A DNA stretch of 64,000 nt from Dromiciops gliroides (lineage: Eukaryota > Chordata > Mammalia > Microbiotheria > Microbiotheriidae): positions 6,621,723 to 6,685,722 of the forward strand of contig NC_057866.1 in the NCBI RefSeq assembly GCF_019393635.1, given 5' to 3'. Of the stretch, positions 1 through 11,795 are shown piece after piece (positions within the stretch are counted from its first letter, which is position 1; every line of letters begins with the position of its first letter). The notes beneath the pieces were generated by a model, which was not told the DNA's origin, made no database searches, and saw nothing but the letters and a program-made list of their open reading frames with translations. The position numbers and the translations under genes were made by a program.

Positions 1-290
1 CTACTATGTGCCGGGTGGCTAATTATGCAGCTCAGCTGGATAATGTGACTGCCGGTGGCCCACCCTGCCTGCCGGCTGTTTCAGGCATTTAAAGACATGC
101 CCAGATAAGGTCCACCTCCCCTTACTGATTCTGATAGAGGATACTGCACCCAGATCCTCTGGAGGAGACAGTGAGGTTGCACAGCCCTCCCTCACTTAAA
201 TCCAATTCACTGCAAGTTACGGCATCACCTCCCGATGTCCTGGTCCTCTTTAAGAATGAAGGACAAACAACATGCCCCTAATTCCATACT
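1..290 (+). repeat. RTE-mobilised tRNA-type SINE (MAR4/RTESINE-like), 5' end cut by the window
   Basis: Shares 'ggaggaga-agtgagg', 'cacagccctccctcact', 'cccgatgtcctgg' and 'cctcttt' with a second copy at 49,095-49,265. It ends near 'gaaggacaaacaacatg'. This tail is one I associate with marsupial RTE-dependent SINEs. Family name is from memory. Confidence 0.55.
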
Positions 291-1990
291 CCCAGTCAGG
301 TTGAGGGCGTGAATAAGGACTTTACACACATTTCCTGTAACACAGGAATTGTCATCATTCTCACTTTTCAGATGAGGAAATCTGGCTGTAATCTCACGTG
401 GGCTCAGAGACTTTGCCTCTGGGAACCTCTCAGGGTCCAAGCCAGAAAAGCCAGCCCGGGCTTTCCTTGGATCCTAGCGGTCTCCAATCGCCCCTGAGTT
501 CCTTCACATTGTTTTGTGATTCTTCCCCCTCCTTCTTTCTCTTCTTCCCATGATTAGAGTCAAGTATATTCATTTCAAAGGGCCCACCCCAGCGCCCAGC
601 TCCAACTGGTGAGTCAGTGGAAGTCTCTTTAACCAGTGTCCTGTCACACCCCCAGTTACACAGACAGCAGTTGGGGGGAGGGTGGGCAAGGGGAAGCGAG
701 GGAAAGGAATGAACATTTATTAAGCACCTATTACCAGGCTCTGAGCTAAGTGCTTGTTTTACAAATATTATCTCTGAGGAAAGTGGGAGAGAAATCCCCT
801 ATATCCTGGGTTTTCCTCTCCTGACATTCACCAGGGTTCCCTGGGGCTCTGCCTGAGAGACAAGAACTCTGGTAAGTACAACTAAGCCAAAAGAGTTCCC
901 ATTCATTCCCAGGAATGGACTCTACATTATCTGAGGAACTGATGCGCTAACTTCTGAAAGGGTCTTCACCAGTTTGGCCTGGGGTGGGGGGATTTTTAGC
1001 CAAGGTTACTAAAAATCTGCCTGAGAAATCATAGAAGAGGGTGGTTGTAATGACCCTGTGCTCCCAGCCTGGAGAAGTCCCCTTCATCCATTTGCTTCTG
1101 AACCCTCTCCTGAGTGCAGGGCGATGAGTCTGTGAATGGAACTTGACCATTAAGCCACAATCAACTTAAGAACTTACTGTAATCACCCAGAACCTTATGC
1201 AGGTCTCCCCTCCCTTCCCCTTCTTCCTCCTGGGTTTGGACAAGTGCCCAAAGCCTTCCTTCACACAGTCTTGAATGCATCCTCCACATTAACAGCTAAC
1301 CACCCTCTCCTCCCTCTCAGGCTGATTGTTGGCAGCGCCCTGGGAGCCACGGGAGAACACTTACCTCCTTCCCCATCCACCTGGGATGGGCTGCCCTCCC
1401 TAGCTGGATCCAGGGAACAATCATTTCCAGAGCCTAGAAGGTAAGTGCCAAATTGAAGTGTAACCCCAAGATCCCCAAGCACTCAGAGGACCTGCCCAGC
1501 TCAGGAATGGGAGAAATGATTATTTCTCTCTTGTATTAATAACTAATTGAATCAGGACCAAGGTGTTTTTCTCCTTTTCTGCTTCCTCATCCTGAAATCA
1601 ACCAGTATGTGAAATCTTTCTAAAAGACTTACTTCCCCAGGCTAAAAGCTGATCAAAAACAGTAAAGAAATTCTAGGATTAAGAAAATAGGTGGATTCTT
1701 GTTCATTGTGTTTATTCAAACAGGTCTGAGAAAATATGACTTCTCCCGTTTGTCAGGCAGGTGAGATGGAAACTGATAAATCTCATTATCCAAGACTTGG
1801 GTACTCAGTGTCATGTATCTCAAGACCTTCCTCATTGCAATATAAACCAACTTTCATTATAATATTCATTCTCACTCATTACTCATTAACCAATCAGAGT
1901 CAATTGCCACCCTCCAAAGGCATATAGGCATTGAGTTGGTTCCATGAGTGGTCTTTGGCATTCAAGAATGCCACTGACCTCTTTTATTAA
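291..1990. other. Intergenic, no gene recognised
   Basis: Short unconvincing reading frames only. A tail 'aataaatgcttgt'-like L2/MIR remnant is faint near 710-780. Nothing else recognised. Confidence 0.6.
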
Positions 1991-2008
1991 TAAAATGCTA
2001 GCACTATT

Positions 2009-2656
2009 TTTTTCCTCAGTAAATACTCCTTTATTTAAAGTTTTGAGTTCCAAATTTTGTCCCTCCTTCCTTCTCTCCCCTCCCTCCTCCCTGAGATGGT
2101 AAGCAATCAGATATAGGTTATACATGTGCAATTATGTAAAAAAACATTGCCATATTAATTATTTTGTACAAGAAAATGCAAATAAAAGAAAAACTGAAAG
2201 TGAAAAATAGCATGCTTCAGTCTGTGTTGCATCAATATCAGTTCTTTCTTTGGAGGTAGATAGTGTGCTTCATAGACCTTTGGAATTGTCTTGGATCATT
2301 GTATTGCTGAGAATAGTTGTCATTCATCAAACAATATTGCTGTCTCTGTGTACAATGTTCTCTTGGTTCTGTCCACTTCACTATATATCAGTTCACAGAA
2401 GTCTCTCTAGGCCTTTCTGAAATCATCCTGCTTGTCATTTCTTTCTTTGTTTTTTTTTTGGGGGGGGGCAGGGCAATGAGGGTTAAGTGACTTGCCCAGG
2501 GTCACCCAGCTAGTAAGTGTCAAGTGTCAGATTTGAACTCAGGTCCTCCTGAATCCTGTCATTTCTTATAGCACAATAATCTTCCATCACCATCATATAC
2601 CACAGCTTGTTTAGCCATGCCCCAATGGATGGGCATTCCTTTGATTTCCAAATCTT
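2009..2656 (-). repeat. LINE-1 3' end, 5'-truncated, with nested SINE
   Basis: Marsupial-type L1 ORF2 end/3' UTR in reverse orientation. It is flanked by a near-perfect 17-bp target-site duplication (aaaatgctagcactatt at 1992-2008; aaaatgctagcattatt at 2657-2673), and a T run at the left marks its poly(A) end. Split by a SINE at 2444-2556. Confidence 0.85.
2444..2556 (-). repeat. WSINE1-type SINE nested in LINE-1
   Basis: Poly(T) then 'gggttaagtgacttgcccagg' core reversed; flanked by the 11-bp duplication tgtcatttctt (2433-2443 and 2557-2567). 5'-truncated. Younger than the L1 it interrupts. Confidence 0.85.
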
Positions 2657-3099
2657 AAAATGCTAGCATTATTAATAAAATAATTATATACCCAGAAGTC
2701 ATGTCTCTCAAAGTTTTTAAATGTCACAGGAAGAAGGAATGTGCAGGTGAGATGACTTGCTCCTCGATTTGTGACTTAGGAAGAAGATGTGAATCCTCCA
2801 GACAGGGACATGATGAGAACAAAATATCTTCAGAATAAATCATGCTTTGTCGACACCCAACCTCCACTGGAAGACTTGACACCTTTTAAAGGAAAAGAGG
2901 TACAGCACTAAGCACCAGCTGCCGTCATCCTCAGCCCTCCCTCCACCTCTCCCAAGGCTTCGCTCCCAAGTCATCAGGCTTTGGTGTCTTCGGTCCTCCG
3001 ACAATGACCAATCAGCCACCTCCCCGGCATCCCTGGCCTCCCCCCCATTTTCTCTCTGATTGCATGGCCATGGCCCTTGTCCAGGTCCTCGTCACCTCT

Positions 3100-3620
3100 C
3101 ACCTCACTATTGTAAGAACGTCCTAATGGGGATTCTCCATCTCCAAGCCGGCCTCCCCTCAGCTGCCACCCCTTGCCCCTACTCAATAACCACCAGAGGA
3201 TCTCAATTGTCTCCAGGACAGAATGGAAACTTCTCTGTTTAAAGCCCTGAAGCCCCATAAAGAGATGACCTTTTTGCCCTCACTGTTCACTCGGCTCCAG
3301 AGTCCAGCCCTGTCATGACATTGAGTCTCCTCTCTCTTTGGGTCTGCATAGATGGCCCCACATGATGATGCCCTCCCTCCTTGACTCTTTGGATCCCTAG
3401 CCCTCTCAAGCTTCAGTTCAACTGGCCCCTCCTTCCCAGGCCTCTCCAATTCCCCCTCCCCCAAATTCCTTTGCATGGGTTCTGTCCATGTGTTGTGGTT
3501 ACATATCAGTGACTGTTCCACTCTCCTTACAGGAGGTCAGTTTCAGGGGCAAGTCCTATTTCATTTTTTGACTTTGTTTCTCTAAGGCTCAGCATAATGC
3601 CTGGCAAATAGTAGGTGGTT
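3100..3620 (+). repeat. LINE L2 3' fragment
   Basis: C/T-rich L2 3' sequence ending in the typical 'gcctggcaaatagtagg...aataaatgcttg' tail. Ancient and diverged. Confidence 0.65.
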
Positions 3621-3637
3621 AATAAATGCTTGTAGAG

Positions 3638-3813
3638 GGGCAGCCAGGCGGTGCAGTGGATAGAGCACTAGTCTTGGAGTCAGGAGTACCTGAGTTCAAA
3701 TCTGGCCTCAGACACTTAACACTTACTAGCTGTGCGACCCTGGGCAAGTCACTTAACCCCAATTGCCCCACTAAATAAATAAATAAATGAATGAATGAAT
3801 GAATAAATAAATA
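3638..3813 (+). repeat. WSINE1-type SINE with AAAT/AATG tail
   Basis: tRNA-like head 'gggcagccaggcggtgcagt', body with 'acacttaacacttactagct' and tail (AAAT)n/(AATG)n. Perfect 17-bp duplication aataaatgcttgtagag at 3621-3637 and 3814-3830. It landed in the 3' tail of the L2 just upstream. Confidence 0.92.
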
Positions 3814-3919
3814 AATAAATGCTTGTAGAGCCTTGTGGGGAGCTAGTATGGAGGGGGTGTATGCCAGGTGTGTGCAAAGATGGATGTTGGGTGGTCATGT
3901 GCAGATCAGACTGGCTGAA

Positions 3920-4375
3920 ACATCAAGAATAGTAATGAGAAATCACCCCAAAAGGCAGCCTGGAGACAGATGCCAAGGGGACCAAAATGTGACCTAAAGG
4001 TGACAGGGAGCCCCTGAGCCCTCTTGAGCAGGGGCATGGCAAGGTTGGCCTGTGGTTTGGAAATATCACTTTGGCCACTGAGCAGATTGGATTGGATGGT
4101 TTGGAAAGAGGAGGACCCAGAGGCCAGGGAACCAATTAAGAGGCCATTAAAATTATCCAGGCAAGAGGTGAGAAGGGCCTGGACTAGGGTAGTTGTGATG
4201 TGGTGGGAGGGGGGATGGGAAGGAGGGGCAAACCACTCCAGTGTCTTTGCTCCAGACCAAATGAAAGGTCCTTGCAAGGAGAAGGCATCCACAGCAAAAG
4301 GGGCAGAGGGACAAAAGCCCCCCTGCAGAAGGGGGGCTTTGATCTGGGTCTTGAAGGAAACCAAGGGAGGTGAGA
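3920..4375 (+). repeat. Ancient dispersed repeat, same family as 7,455-7,565 and 56,565-56,800
   Basis: Contains 'atatcactttggccactgagcag', 'ccaattaagaggc', 'atccaggcaagaggtgagaaggg' in an order shared with the other copies. It is a mammalian interspersed repeat I cannot name with certainty. Confidence 0.5.
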
Positions 4376-4377
4376 AG

Positions 4378-5220
4378 GGGAAGAGTAAATACTTGGGGGT
4401 CTATTTGCCAGGACAAACCCAGGAACTCTATGAACACAATTACAAAGACTTTTCACACAAATCAAATCAGATCTAAATAATTGGGAAAATATCAATTGCT
4501 CATGGATAGGCCGAGCTAATATAATGAAAATGACCATTCTGCCTAAATTAATTTACTTATTCAGCACCATATCAATCAAACTACCTAAAAATTATTTTAT
4601 AGAGTTAGAAAAAATAATAACAAAATTCATCTGGAAGAACAAAAGGTCAAGAATATCAAGGGAACTAAATGACAAAAAATGCACAGGAAGGTGGGCTAGC
4701 CATACCAAATCTGAAGCTATAGTATAAAGCGGCAGTCATCGAAATTATTTGGTGCTGGCTAAAAAATAGAGTGGTGGATCAGTGGAACAGGTTAGGCACA
4801 AGAGACACTTAATGACTATAGTAATCTACTGTTTGATATACCCAAAGACTCCAGCTTCTGGGATAAGAACTCGCTGTCTGACAAAAATTGCTGGGAAAAC
4901 TGGAAGATAGTATGGCAGAAACTGAGCATAGATCAGCACCTTACACCATATACCAAAATCAGGTCCAAATGGGTCCATGACTTAGACATAAAGGGTGACA
5001 CCATAGGCAGATTAGGAGAGGAAGGAGCCATTTACCCCTCAGATCTATGGAGAGGAGAAGAATTGATGACCAAACGAGACAGAGAACATCATCAAATGCA
5101 AAATGGATTAAAAAGTTTTGCACAAACAGAAGCCATGCAGCCAGAATTAGAAGGAAAGCAGAAAGCTGAGAAACCATTTTTACAGCTAGTGTTTCTGATA
5201 AAGGCCTCATTTCGGGTGTT
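4378..5220 (+). repeat. LINE-1 ORF2 3' fragment
   Basis: Decayed coding for the C-terminal reverse-transcriptase region; one frame still reads KMTILPKLIYLFSTISIKLP and IITKFIWKNKRSRISRE, which are L1 ORF2 signatures. Several interruptions; truncated at both ends. Confidence 0.88.
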
Positions 5221-5224
5221 TCTT

Positions 5225-7320
5225 GGGCGCTCAGGAAGGGGCCCTTCCCATGTGGGTTTGGGAGCCAAGGGCAGCAGACACAATCACCCTCCTTCCTGCT
5301 TCATGGTCAGCTAGGAGAGCTCCCCTTTCTCTACTTGGCTTCCCGAGGACAGAGAACAGGGGGGCTGAGAACTGGGCCTGGTCCATTAGGCCACACTTGA
5401 CTTCCTGGTTTCCTGTAATCAGCCAGGGCCTAATGCAAGTATTCTGCTGGGCCCCTAATGTGGAAGCTCTCTTCCCCTCTTCCTCCTCCTTTGGGATGGG
5501 TTTATGGATGCCCTCCATTACACTGTCCATTTAACCCATTTCTCCTCACTGATCCTACTTTATAGGCTCAATCATTCAGTCAACCAACACTCACTCATTA
5601 AGTGCTCACTGCAATAAATCTTGGAGAGACAAAGAAAGGCAAACGCAGTCCCTGCCCTGGGGTGAATGGGCCTCCCCTCTCAGCCCATCAGAGCCAGGCT
5701 TGGGGGCAGCATCGATTGATCAGGGGTGGACCATCCCTCGCTGGCCAGACTGTAGCGTCAGTCATCTCCAGGACACAGAAGGTGAAAGACCAAGGGGACC
5801 TGAGGCTCTCCAGGCCTCCAAGGGAGGCTCTTCCTTCACTTGGCCAAGGCACAGAGAGGCTGAGGTGAGAGGTCATTTGGGCATTTCTCTGCTTCTCTTT
5901 ATATTCCTATAGTCCCATCTCCCAGTGCCAAGAAGCAGATTAAAATGTAATGGGGAAATATTTAACAAAATAAATAAATATACAATAAACCACTATGGCA
6001 CCAATATGGGGTTTTCTAAGTCAATCCTGGGCTAGAGGACCTCTGGTCCCACATGGAATTCTTGGGCGATCAGACCAGCTTTCTCTGAAGACCCTTCCAA
6101 CTTTGGCGGTCTAGGAATTGAATTGAAGCTGCCAGGGAGTGAGTAGATGGGCACACAGTGTGCTGGGGGAGGGAAGCAGGCTGGAGAATATGTGTTCAGG
6201 AATCCAGTTCTAAGTACGTGGCCTTCCTCAGTGCCAGGAAATTGGGGTGAATCCCTGAGGTGAAAACCAACCAATCTACCAATCTAATCATCGTGTGTTT
6301 CTGTAGCATGCCTGCCTCTAAGGAGTCTGGGAACTTTTATGTAAAGCTCATGAATCCCCCTTCCCACTGATAAAAAGGTAAACTGAGGCACCACAAGGGC
6401 AGACCTGGTTAATAAATACTTGTTGCTTTGCCACAGTACAAGAAGACCAAAGTGTGTTTAGTGTCTGGGGTGGAGTCAGGTGCAGAGTTCTAATCTCACC
6501 AAAAGAAAGGAAGCCTGGAAACTGAGAGGGACTGACCCCCACCCCTAGATGTACTTTGAGTAGAGGAGTGGATGAGGGCGGGAAGTTCTGTTAGGCATGG
6601 GACAACATCTTCACTTCCCAGCCAGCCCTACCCAAGAGGCTGTCTCCGCCTCAAGAATTCACAAATCCAAGGTGTCTAAGCCTAACTATTTTGGGGGTGA
6701 CAGGGAGCCCTACTGAGCAAAAGAAAGAGAAATTCATCCTTTTCTAGAGGCAGCCAGAGAGAGGGGCATCTCTCTTCTCTTTCCGGGTCATAAGATATTA
6801 GAGGAGGAAGGTGACTCAGTGACCCAAGCCAAACCCCTCTCTCTTTCCTCGTCGGTAAAGTCGGAAGATCATCTCTATAGAACAGGCTTTCTTCCATCCA
6901 AATCCAAATACCCACTTCCTGCTTCTCTCATACTTTATGCCCCCCTGCCCCCACCTATGCTGTGCCCCGGGACACTGACCTCCGTGCCTGGAATGTTCTC
7001 TCTCCCCGGCTCCACCTCCCAGCCTCTGTGGCTTTCATCAAGTCCCAGTCGTCAATGAACATTTGTGAAACACCTACTGTGTGCAGGGCATTGTGCTAAG
7101 CCCTGGGGATGCAAAGAAACGTCAAAGACAGTCTCTGGCAGGATTTTAGAAGGGACTTGAAAGAAGCCAGGGGAATCCAGGAGGTGGAGAGGAGAAGGAA
7201 GCATCCCAGGGGGAGCATGCCCGGAGTCTGAATATGGAGCGTCTTGTTTGAAGAACAGCCAGGCCAGTGTCAAGGATGGAAGAGTACATGGGTGTGTGAA
7301 AGGAGGGTAAGGAAGCAGGG
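5225..7320. other. Intergenic, mostly unassigned
   Basis: No gene seen. A short L2/MIR-like tail lies near 7,055-7,130 ('cacctactgtgtgcagggcattgtgctaagc'). Confidence 0.55.
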
Positions 7321-7329
7321 CAGGTCATG

Positions 7330-7440
7330 AGGATTTACATTTTTTTTTGGTGAGGTAATCAGGGTTAAGTGACTTGCCTCGGGTCACAGAGCTAGTAAGT
7401 GGGATTTGAACCCTGGTCCTCTTGACTCCACTGCTCCCCC
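7330..7440 (-). repeat. Old SINE of WSINE/MIR type, reversed and truncated
   Basis: Poly(T), then 'agggttaagtgacttgcct', 'gggtcacagagctagtaagt' and 'gatttgaaccctggtcct', ending in 'cagctgcacc'. Confidence 0.7.
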
Positions 7441-7639
7441 CAGCTGCACCTGAGGGTTTTATATTGGATTCTGGAGGTGATAGGAAACCTCTGAAGGTTA
7501 TTGAGTAGGAGAGTGACATAGTCACGCTTGAGCAAGATCACCTTGGCAGCTAAGTGGAGAGTGGGAGGGAGTGGGGAGACAATGGGGGCAAACAGACCAA
7601 GAAGCAATGAGTCAGGGTCACTTAACAAATTAGCGAAAA

Positions 7640-7855
7640 TGCCACCTTCTCAAAGAAGCCTTTACCAATCCCATTGAATGCTAGTCCCTTCCCTGTTGAA
7701 TATTTCCTGTTCATCCTCTATGAAACCTGCTTATGCATAGGTGTTCACCAGGCATCTCCCCCAGGGGACATCCTGTCTTTTACTTTTCTTTTTATCCCCA
7801 TTGCTTAGCTCGGTGCCTGACACATAGTAGGTGCTTAATAAATGTTTGTTGATGA
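7640..7855 (+). repeat. LINE L2 3' end
   Basis: Typical 'aagcctttaccaatccc' and terminal 'tgcctgacacatagtaggtgcttaataaatg' of L2. Confidence 0.7.
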
Positions 7856-7984
7856 TTGCCATTATCCCTGTTTTACAGAAAAGGAAACTAAATTTCTGAG
7901 AGATGGACTCATCCAGAGTCATGAAGCAGAAAAACAGAAATATTCATGTAATATTTCTTTTTTGGCCCACAACACAATAAAAGT

Positions 7985-9290
7985 TAGTCAATAAAGGGCC
8001 TTGGGAGCAGAGATTTAAAATGAATTGGAAACTAAATAACTTAATCTTAAAGAATGGCTGGGTCAAGAAGTAATCGATCATTTCATTAAAGATTATGAGA
8101 ACAATGAGACGATACACCAAGATTGGCGGGATGCTATTACCAAAGCAGTACTTGAGAGAAAATGTAAATCTCCAAATGCTTATGTCAATAAGAGACTAAA
8201 AGAGCAGATCGATGACTGGAGCATGAAACTAAAAAACCAGAAAACCAACAAATTAAAAACTTCCAGCTAAATGCCAACATAGAGATCCAGAAAATCAAAT
8301 GAGAAGCTAATAAAATTAAAAGTAAAAAGCCATTGAACAAATAAATAAAACTAGATGCTTTCTTTTAAAAAAAAATGATAAAACAGACAAGCTATTGGCT
8401 AATTGGATTTTTTTTAAAAAGAAAGAAAAATATCAAGTTACCAGTCTCAAAAATGCAAAAGGCAAATTCACAAACAATGAAGGGGAAATGAAAACAATTG
8501 GAAAAATATTAACTGCTCGTGGGTAGGCAGAGCCAATATAATAAAAATGATAATTCTACCAAAATTACTTTATTTATTCAATTCCACAACAAATTTCCAA
8601 AAAAAAATTATTTTAGAGAGCTGGGAAAAATAATAACAAAATTCATCTGGAGGAATAAAAGGTCAAAAATATCAAGGGAATTAATGAAAAAAAATATGAA
8701 GGAAGGTGGCCTAGCTGTACTAGATCTCAAACTGTATTACAAAGCCATAATTATCAAAGCAATCTGGCACTAACTAAAAAACAGAGTGGTGAATCAGGGG
8801 AAAGATTAGGTACATAATACACAGCAGTAAATGATCATAGTAATCTAGTGTTTAATAAACCCAGAGATCCAAACTTTGGGGACAAGAGCTTGCTATTTGA
8901 CCAAAACTGCTGGAAAAACCACAGTCATCTGGACGAAACTGATTATAGACCAACATCTCAAACCACCTACAAAAGTCAGATAGGCAGCTGATTTAGACAT
9001 AAAGGGTGACATCATAAGCAAATTTGTAGATCAAATCTATGGATTGGTGAAGAGTTCATAAGCAAACAAGAGACAAAGACGCTCACAGGACGTACAATGG
9101 TTAATTTTGCCTCCATAAAATTTACAAGTTTTTGCACAGACAAAACCAATGCAGCTAAAACTAGAGGAAAAAACCAGGAAACTGGGCAGCAGAGGGAGGC
9201 ATTGGGGTCATTGCAACAAGTTTCTCTGATAAAGATCTCATTTCTAACAAATATAGGGAACAGAGCCAAATTTATAAGAATAAGAGCCAT
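7985..9290 (+). repeat. LINE-1 ORF2 with internal deletion
   Basis: 7,985-8,475 matches the region before and at the start of the L1 reverse transcriptase (spacing of 'aatgcttatgtcaataag' and 'ttaattggattt' blocks). At about 8,476 it jumps to the later block shared with the 4,378 copy ('gaaaaatattaactgctcgtgggtagg'). Diverged, many interruptions. Confidence 0.83.
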
Positions 9291-9292
9291 CC

Positions 9293-9367
9293 TTCCTTCC
9301 TTCCTTCCTTCCTTCCTTCCTTCCTTCCTTCCTTCCTTCCTTCCTTCCTTCCTTCCTTCCTTCCTTC
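9293..9367 (+). repeat. (TTCC)n microsatellite
   Basis: About 18 near-perfect TTCC units followed by imperfect TTTC units, about 300 bp upstream of the MRGPRD start codon. Confidence 0.97.
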
Positions 9368-9665
9368 TTTCCTTTCTCTCTTTCTTTTTCCTTTTTTGGA
9401 CACAGCTAATATAGAAATTTGCATATGATTATGCATATTTGTAATGGGTTTTGGTTCTCTTGCTTTCTCAGTTGGGAGGGAGGAGAGAATTGAGAACTGA
9501 AAACAAAATAAAGTTGAATTTTTTGAAAGTGCATTTGGCAGAGGGGATAAGGCCCGCTGCCTTGTCCAGTCTCCTGGAACATGGAGGTGTGATTCAGTTG
9601 TTCTTTATTTTTCATGGGCAGGGATCTCCTGCCTCGGTGGCACCATCCAGCCTCCCAAAGCAACC

Positions 9666-10631
9666 ATGGTTCCCATAGCAGTGGCTGCCAACTCCACTAA
9701 GGAACGGGATGCGCCCCCTCTAGAAACAGGCATCCTCATTGTCCTCCTCTGCCTGTGCGGCCTGGCAGGGAATGGGACTGTCATCTGGCTTCTTGGGTTC
9801 AACGTAAGGAAGAACCCCTATTCTGTCTACATTTTCAACTTGGCCATCGCCGACTTCCTCTTCCTCTTCTGCATGGCTCTCTCAAGTGTTCTCAGTAGGC
9901 TCCAGTTTGGCCCCTGGCCCTGGGAGGCTTCCGAGGTCTTTAGAAGAATCAGGTACCTCGTCTATAGCCTGGGGCTGAACCTGCTGGCCGCCATCAGCAC
10001 TCAGCGCTGCCTCTCCGTCCTCTTCCCCATCTGGTACCGTTGTCACCGTCCCAATTATCTGTCTGCCCTGGTGTGTGCGCTGCTGTGGGGCCTGTCCATC
10101 CTGGAAAATCTGCTGGCTATCTATTTCTGTGTTGTGCAAAAGGTAGCCTTGTGCCAAAAATTCGACATGGTTTGGGGGGTCTTGATTTTTGGGGTCTTCA
10201 CCCCCATGATGTGTGTATCTGGCTTGACCCTCTTCATTAGAGTCCAAAGGGTCTCCTTGAAACGCCAGCCGGCGAGACTCTACACCATCATCCTGGTCAC
10301 CATTATGGTGTTTCTCATCTGCGCCCTGCCCCTGGGAGTCCATTGGTTTATTCTTAGGTGGCTCCACCTGAATGGGAAACTGAAAAGTATCTTATATGAT
10401 GTGGCTAAAATATTCTCTTGTGTGAACAGCACAGTCAACCCCATCATTTACTATGTGGTTGGGAGTCAGAGGAAGAGAAGGTTTCATGAGCCCCTCAAGG
10501 TTGTGCTAGAGAGGGCTCTGTGGGATGAAGAGACGTCCCCTGCAGAAATGGAGCTGGGATCGGACAGTTGTGGGGCTCAGGCTGGAGCTGAGGGTGTACG
10601 TGAGGAGCTCCGCAGGGCAACTGCCAAATAG
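9666..10631 (+). CDS. MRGPRD: Mas-related G protein-coupled receptor, MRGPRD-like (single coding exon)
   Basis: Intact 321-residue seven-transmembrane receptor encoded in one exon, as is usual for MRGPR genes. The family is class A GPCRs of sensory neurons; human MRGPRD responds to beta-alanine. Visible features: N-glycosylation site N9-S-T; TM1 about 23-45 with GNGTVIWLLGF; TM2 about 56-76 (NLAIADFLFLF); a TM3 end carrying TQRC (112-115) where most class A receptors have DRY, followed by SVLFPIWYRCHRP; TM6 about 206-230 (FLICALPLG); TM7 NPIIYY (258-263); basic helix 8 (QRKRRF) and an acidic C-terminal tail. Human MRGPRD also has QRC rather than the ERC of MRGPRX receptors, and shares the IWLLGF and RRQPTRL/KRQPARL stretches, which favours the D subtype. 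The ATG lies in a good Kozak context (aaccATGg). Any 5' untranslated exons are not visible; a TTCC microsatellite and an L1 fragment lie within 400 bp upstream. Position next to IGHMBP2 matches human 11q13.3. One-to-one orthology versus a marsupial-specific paralogue is not settled by eye. Confidence 0.93.
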   Translation: MVPIAVAANSTKERDAPPLETGILIVLLCLCGLAGNGTVIWLLGFNVRKNPYSVYIFNLAIADFLFLFCMALSSVLSRLQFGPWPWEASEVFRRIRYLVYSLGLNLLAAISTQRCLSVLFPIWYRCHRPNYLSALVCALLWGLSILENLLAIYFCVVQKVALCQKFDMVWGVLIFGVFTPMMCVSGLTLFIRVQRVSLKRQPARLYTIILVTIMVFLICALPLGVHWFILRWLHLNGKLKSILYDVAKIFSCVNSTVNPIIYYVVGSQRKRRFHEPLKVVLERALWDEETSPAEMELGSDSCGAQAGAEGVREELRRATAK

Positions 10632-11208
10632 AGAGACCCCGCCTCTGTCTGGCAGCCCCAGTCTGTGCCTACTCAGTCCCATGGACATCACCCTGGCTCT
10701 CCATCTCCTGCCCCAACTCGTTACCTGAGACTTTGGCACCTAGACCAAAGAACAGCATCCATTGTTCTGCTACTACATCTCAGCCATAGATTGGGTGGCG
10801 GAGATAGGACCAATTGGCAGCTTTAAGTCTGAGACCATTGTCCCCAAGGAGCGTGTCCTGGGGTGCTGCAGGAAAATAATTGTACTTGTGTTATTGCTAT
10901 ATATGCTCAGGAAATATCACTTTGTAAAAGCTAATTGATATGAATTGGTTGAAAGATGCTGGGGACTAATCATTGGCAATTGATACTGGGGAGAACACCG
11001 GATTACGGGCATAGAGCACACCTGCCTCTTTGGAAGTAGCCCAGCTTGGAGACCTAACTCATCCTCTCCCTGCAGACCTCCAAGAACCTGCTCGGGTCGA
11101 CCTCTGACCCTGCCTCTTGATTTGAGCCGATTGTATCTTGCTCTTGCATATTTTGGGGCATAGTCTAATCTGAATAACTTCTCCAATTTCTGTTTGCTGA
11201 TTGGCTTC

Positions 11209-11214
11209 AATAAA
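11209..11214 (+). promoter_or_regulatory. MRGPRD: Candidate polyadenylation signal of MRGPRD
   Basis: AATAAA hexamer about 578 nt after the MRGPRD stop codon, with T-rich and GT-rich sequence following (ttcactgtttgtgatgac). It is the first good hexamer seen in the 3' flank. No transcript evidence is available. Confidence 0.5.
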
Positions 11215-11424
11215 TAGGTTTACTCAATATTCACTGTTTGTGATGACCTTTTGTGTAACCAGCATTTGATGGGAAGGACTGGTGACCAGAGAAGCTAATT
11301 TTGCTTGGAATCTCTTGTACCCCTAGACTGGCAATGTTTAGAGCGAGTAGATTAGATTCTAGTCTTTTACCTCCACACTCCTTTGAGAGACTAGAGTGCT
11401 CTACCTCATGGCCTTCCTCATTAG

Positions 11425-11680
11425 AGGAAGCTTGGAGCACAGTGGATAGAGCCCTAGGCCTGGAGTCAGGAAGACCTGAGTTCAAATCTGACCTCAGACA
11501 TTCATCAACTGTATGACCTTGACTAAGTCACTTAAAAAAAAAAATCTTTGCCTGCCTCAGTTTCCCTATCTGTAAAATGGGACTCATAATGACACCTACC
11601 TCCCAGAGTTGTTGTGAGAAGCATTTAACACAATGCCTCGTACAGAGAACATGCTCTATAAATCTTAGCTATTATTCCCT
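11425..11680 (+). repeat. CORE-SINE (MIR/MAR1 type)
   Basis: tRNA-like head 'gcacagtggatagagcc', then 'tcagtttccctatctgtaaa' and 'cctcccagagttgttgtgag' CORE sequence, both diagnostic of MIR-class SINEs. Confidence 0.82.
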
Positions 11681-11795
11681 CTCATCTTTTATATTACCAG
11701 AATAAAGCAAGTCCATTTCCAAAAGTCTACAGCCTTGGCACTCATCTCCAACTTCTGCTCACCTTACCCACAGCACAAAAGGGTCCCTTAAACGC

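Noticed and set aside
3638-3760. tRNA gene
   Set aside because: tRNA-like A/B-box sequence belongs to the head of a SINE with poly(A) tail and target-site duplication; the same applies to the copies at 23,093, 41,489 and 56,374.
9097-9414. Open frame with PSFLPSFL repeats
   Set aside because: Translation of the TTCC microsatellite joined to an L1 fragment.
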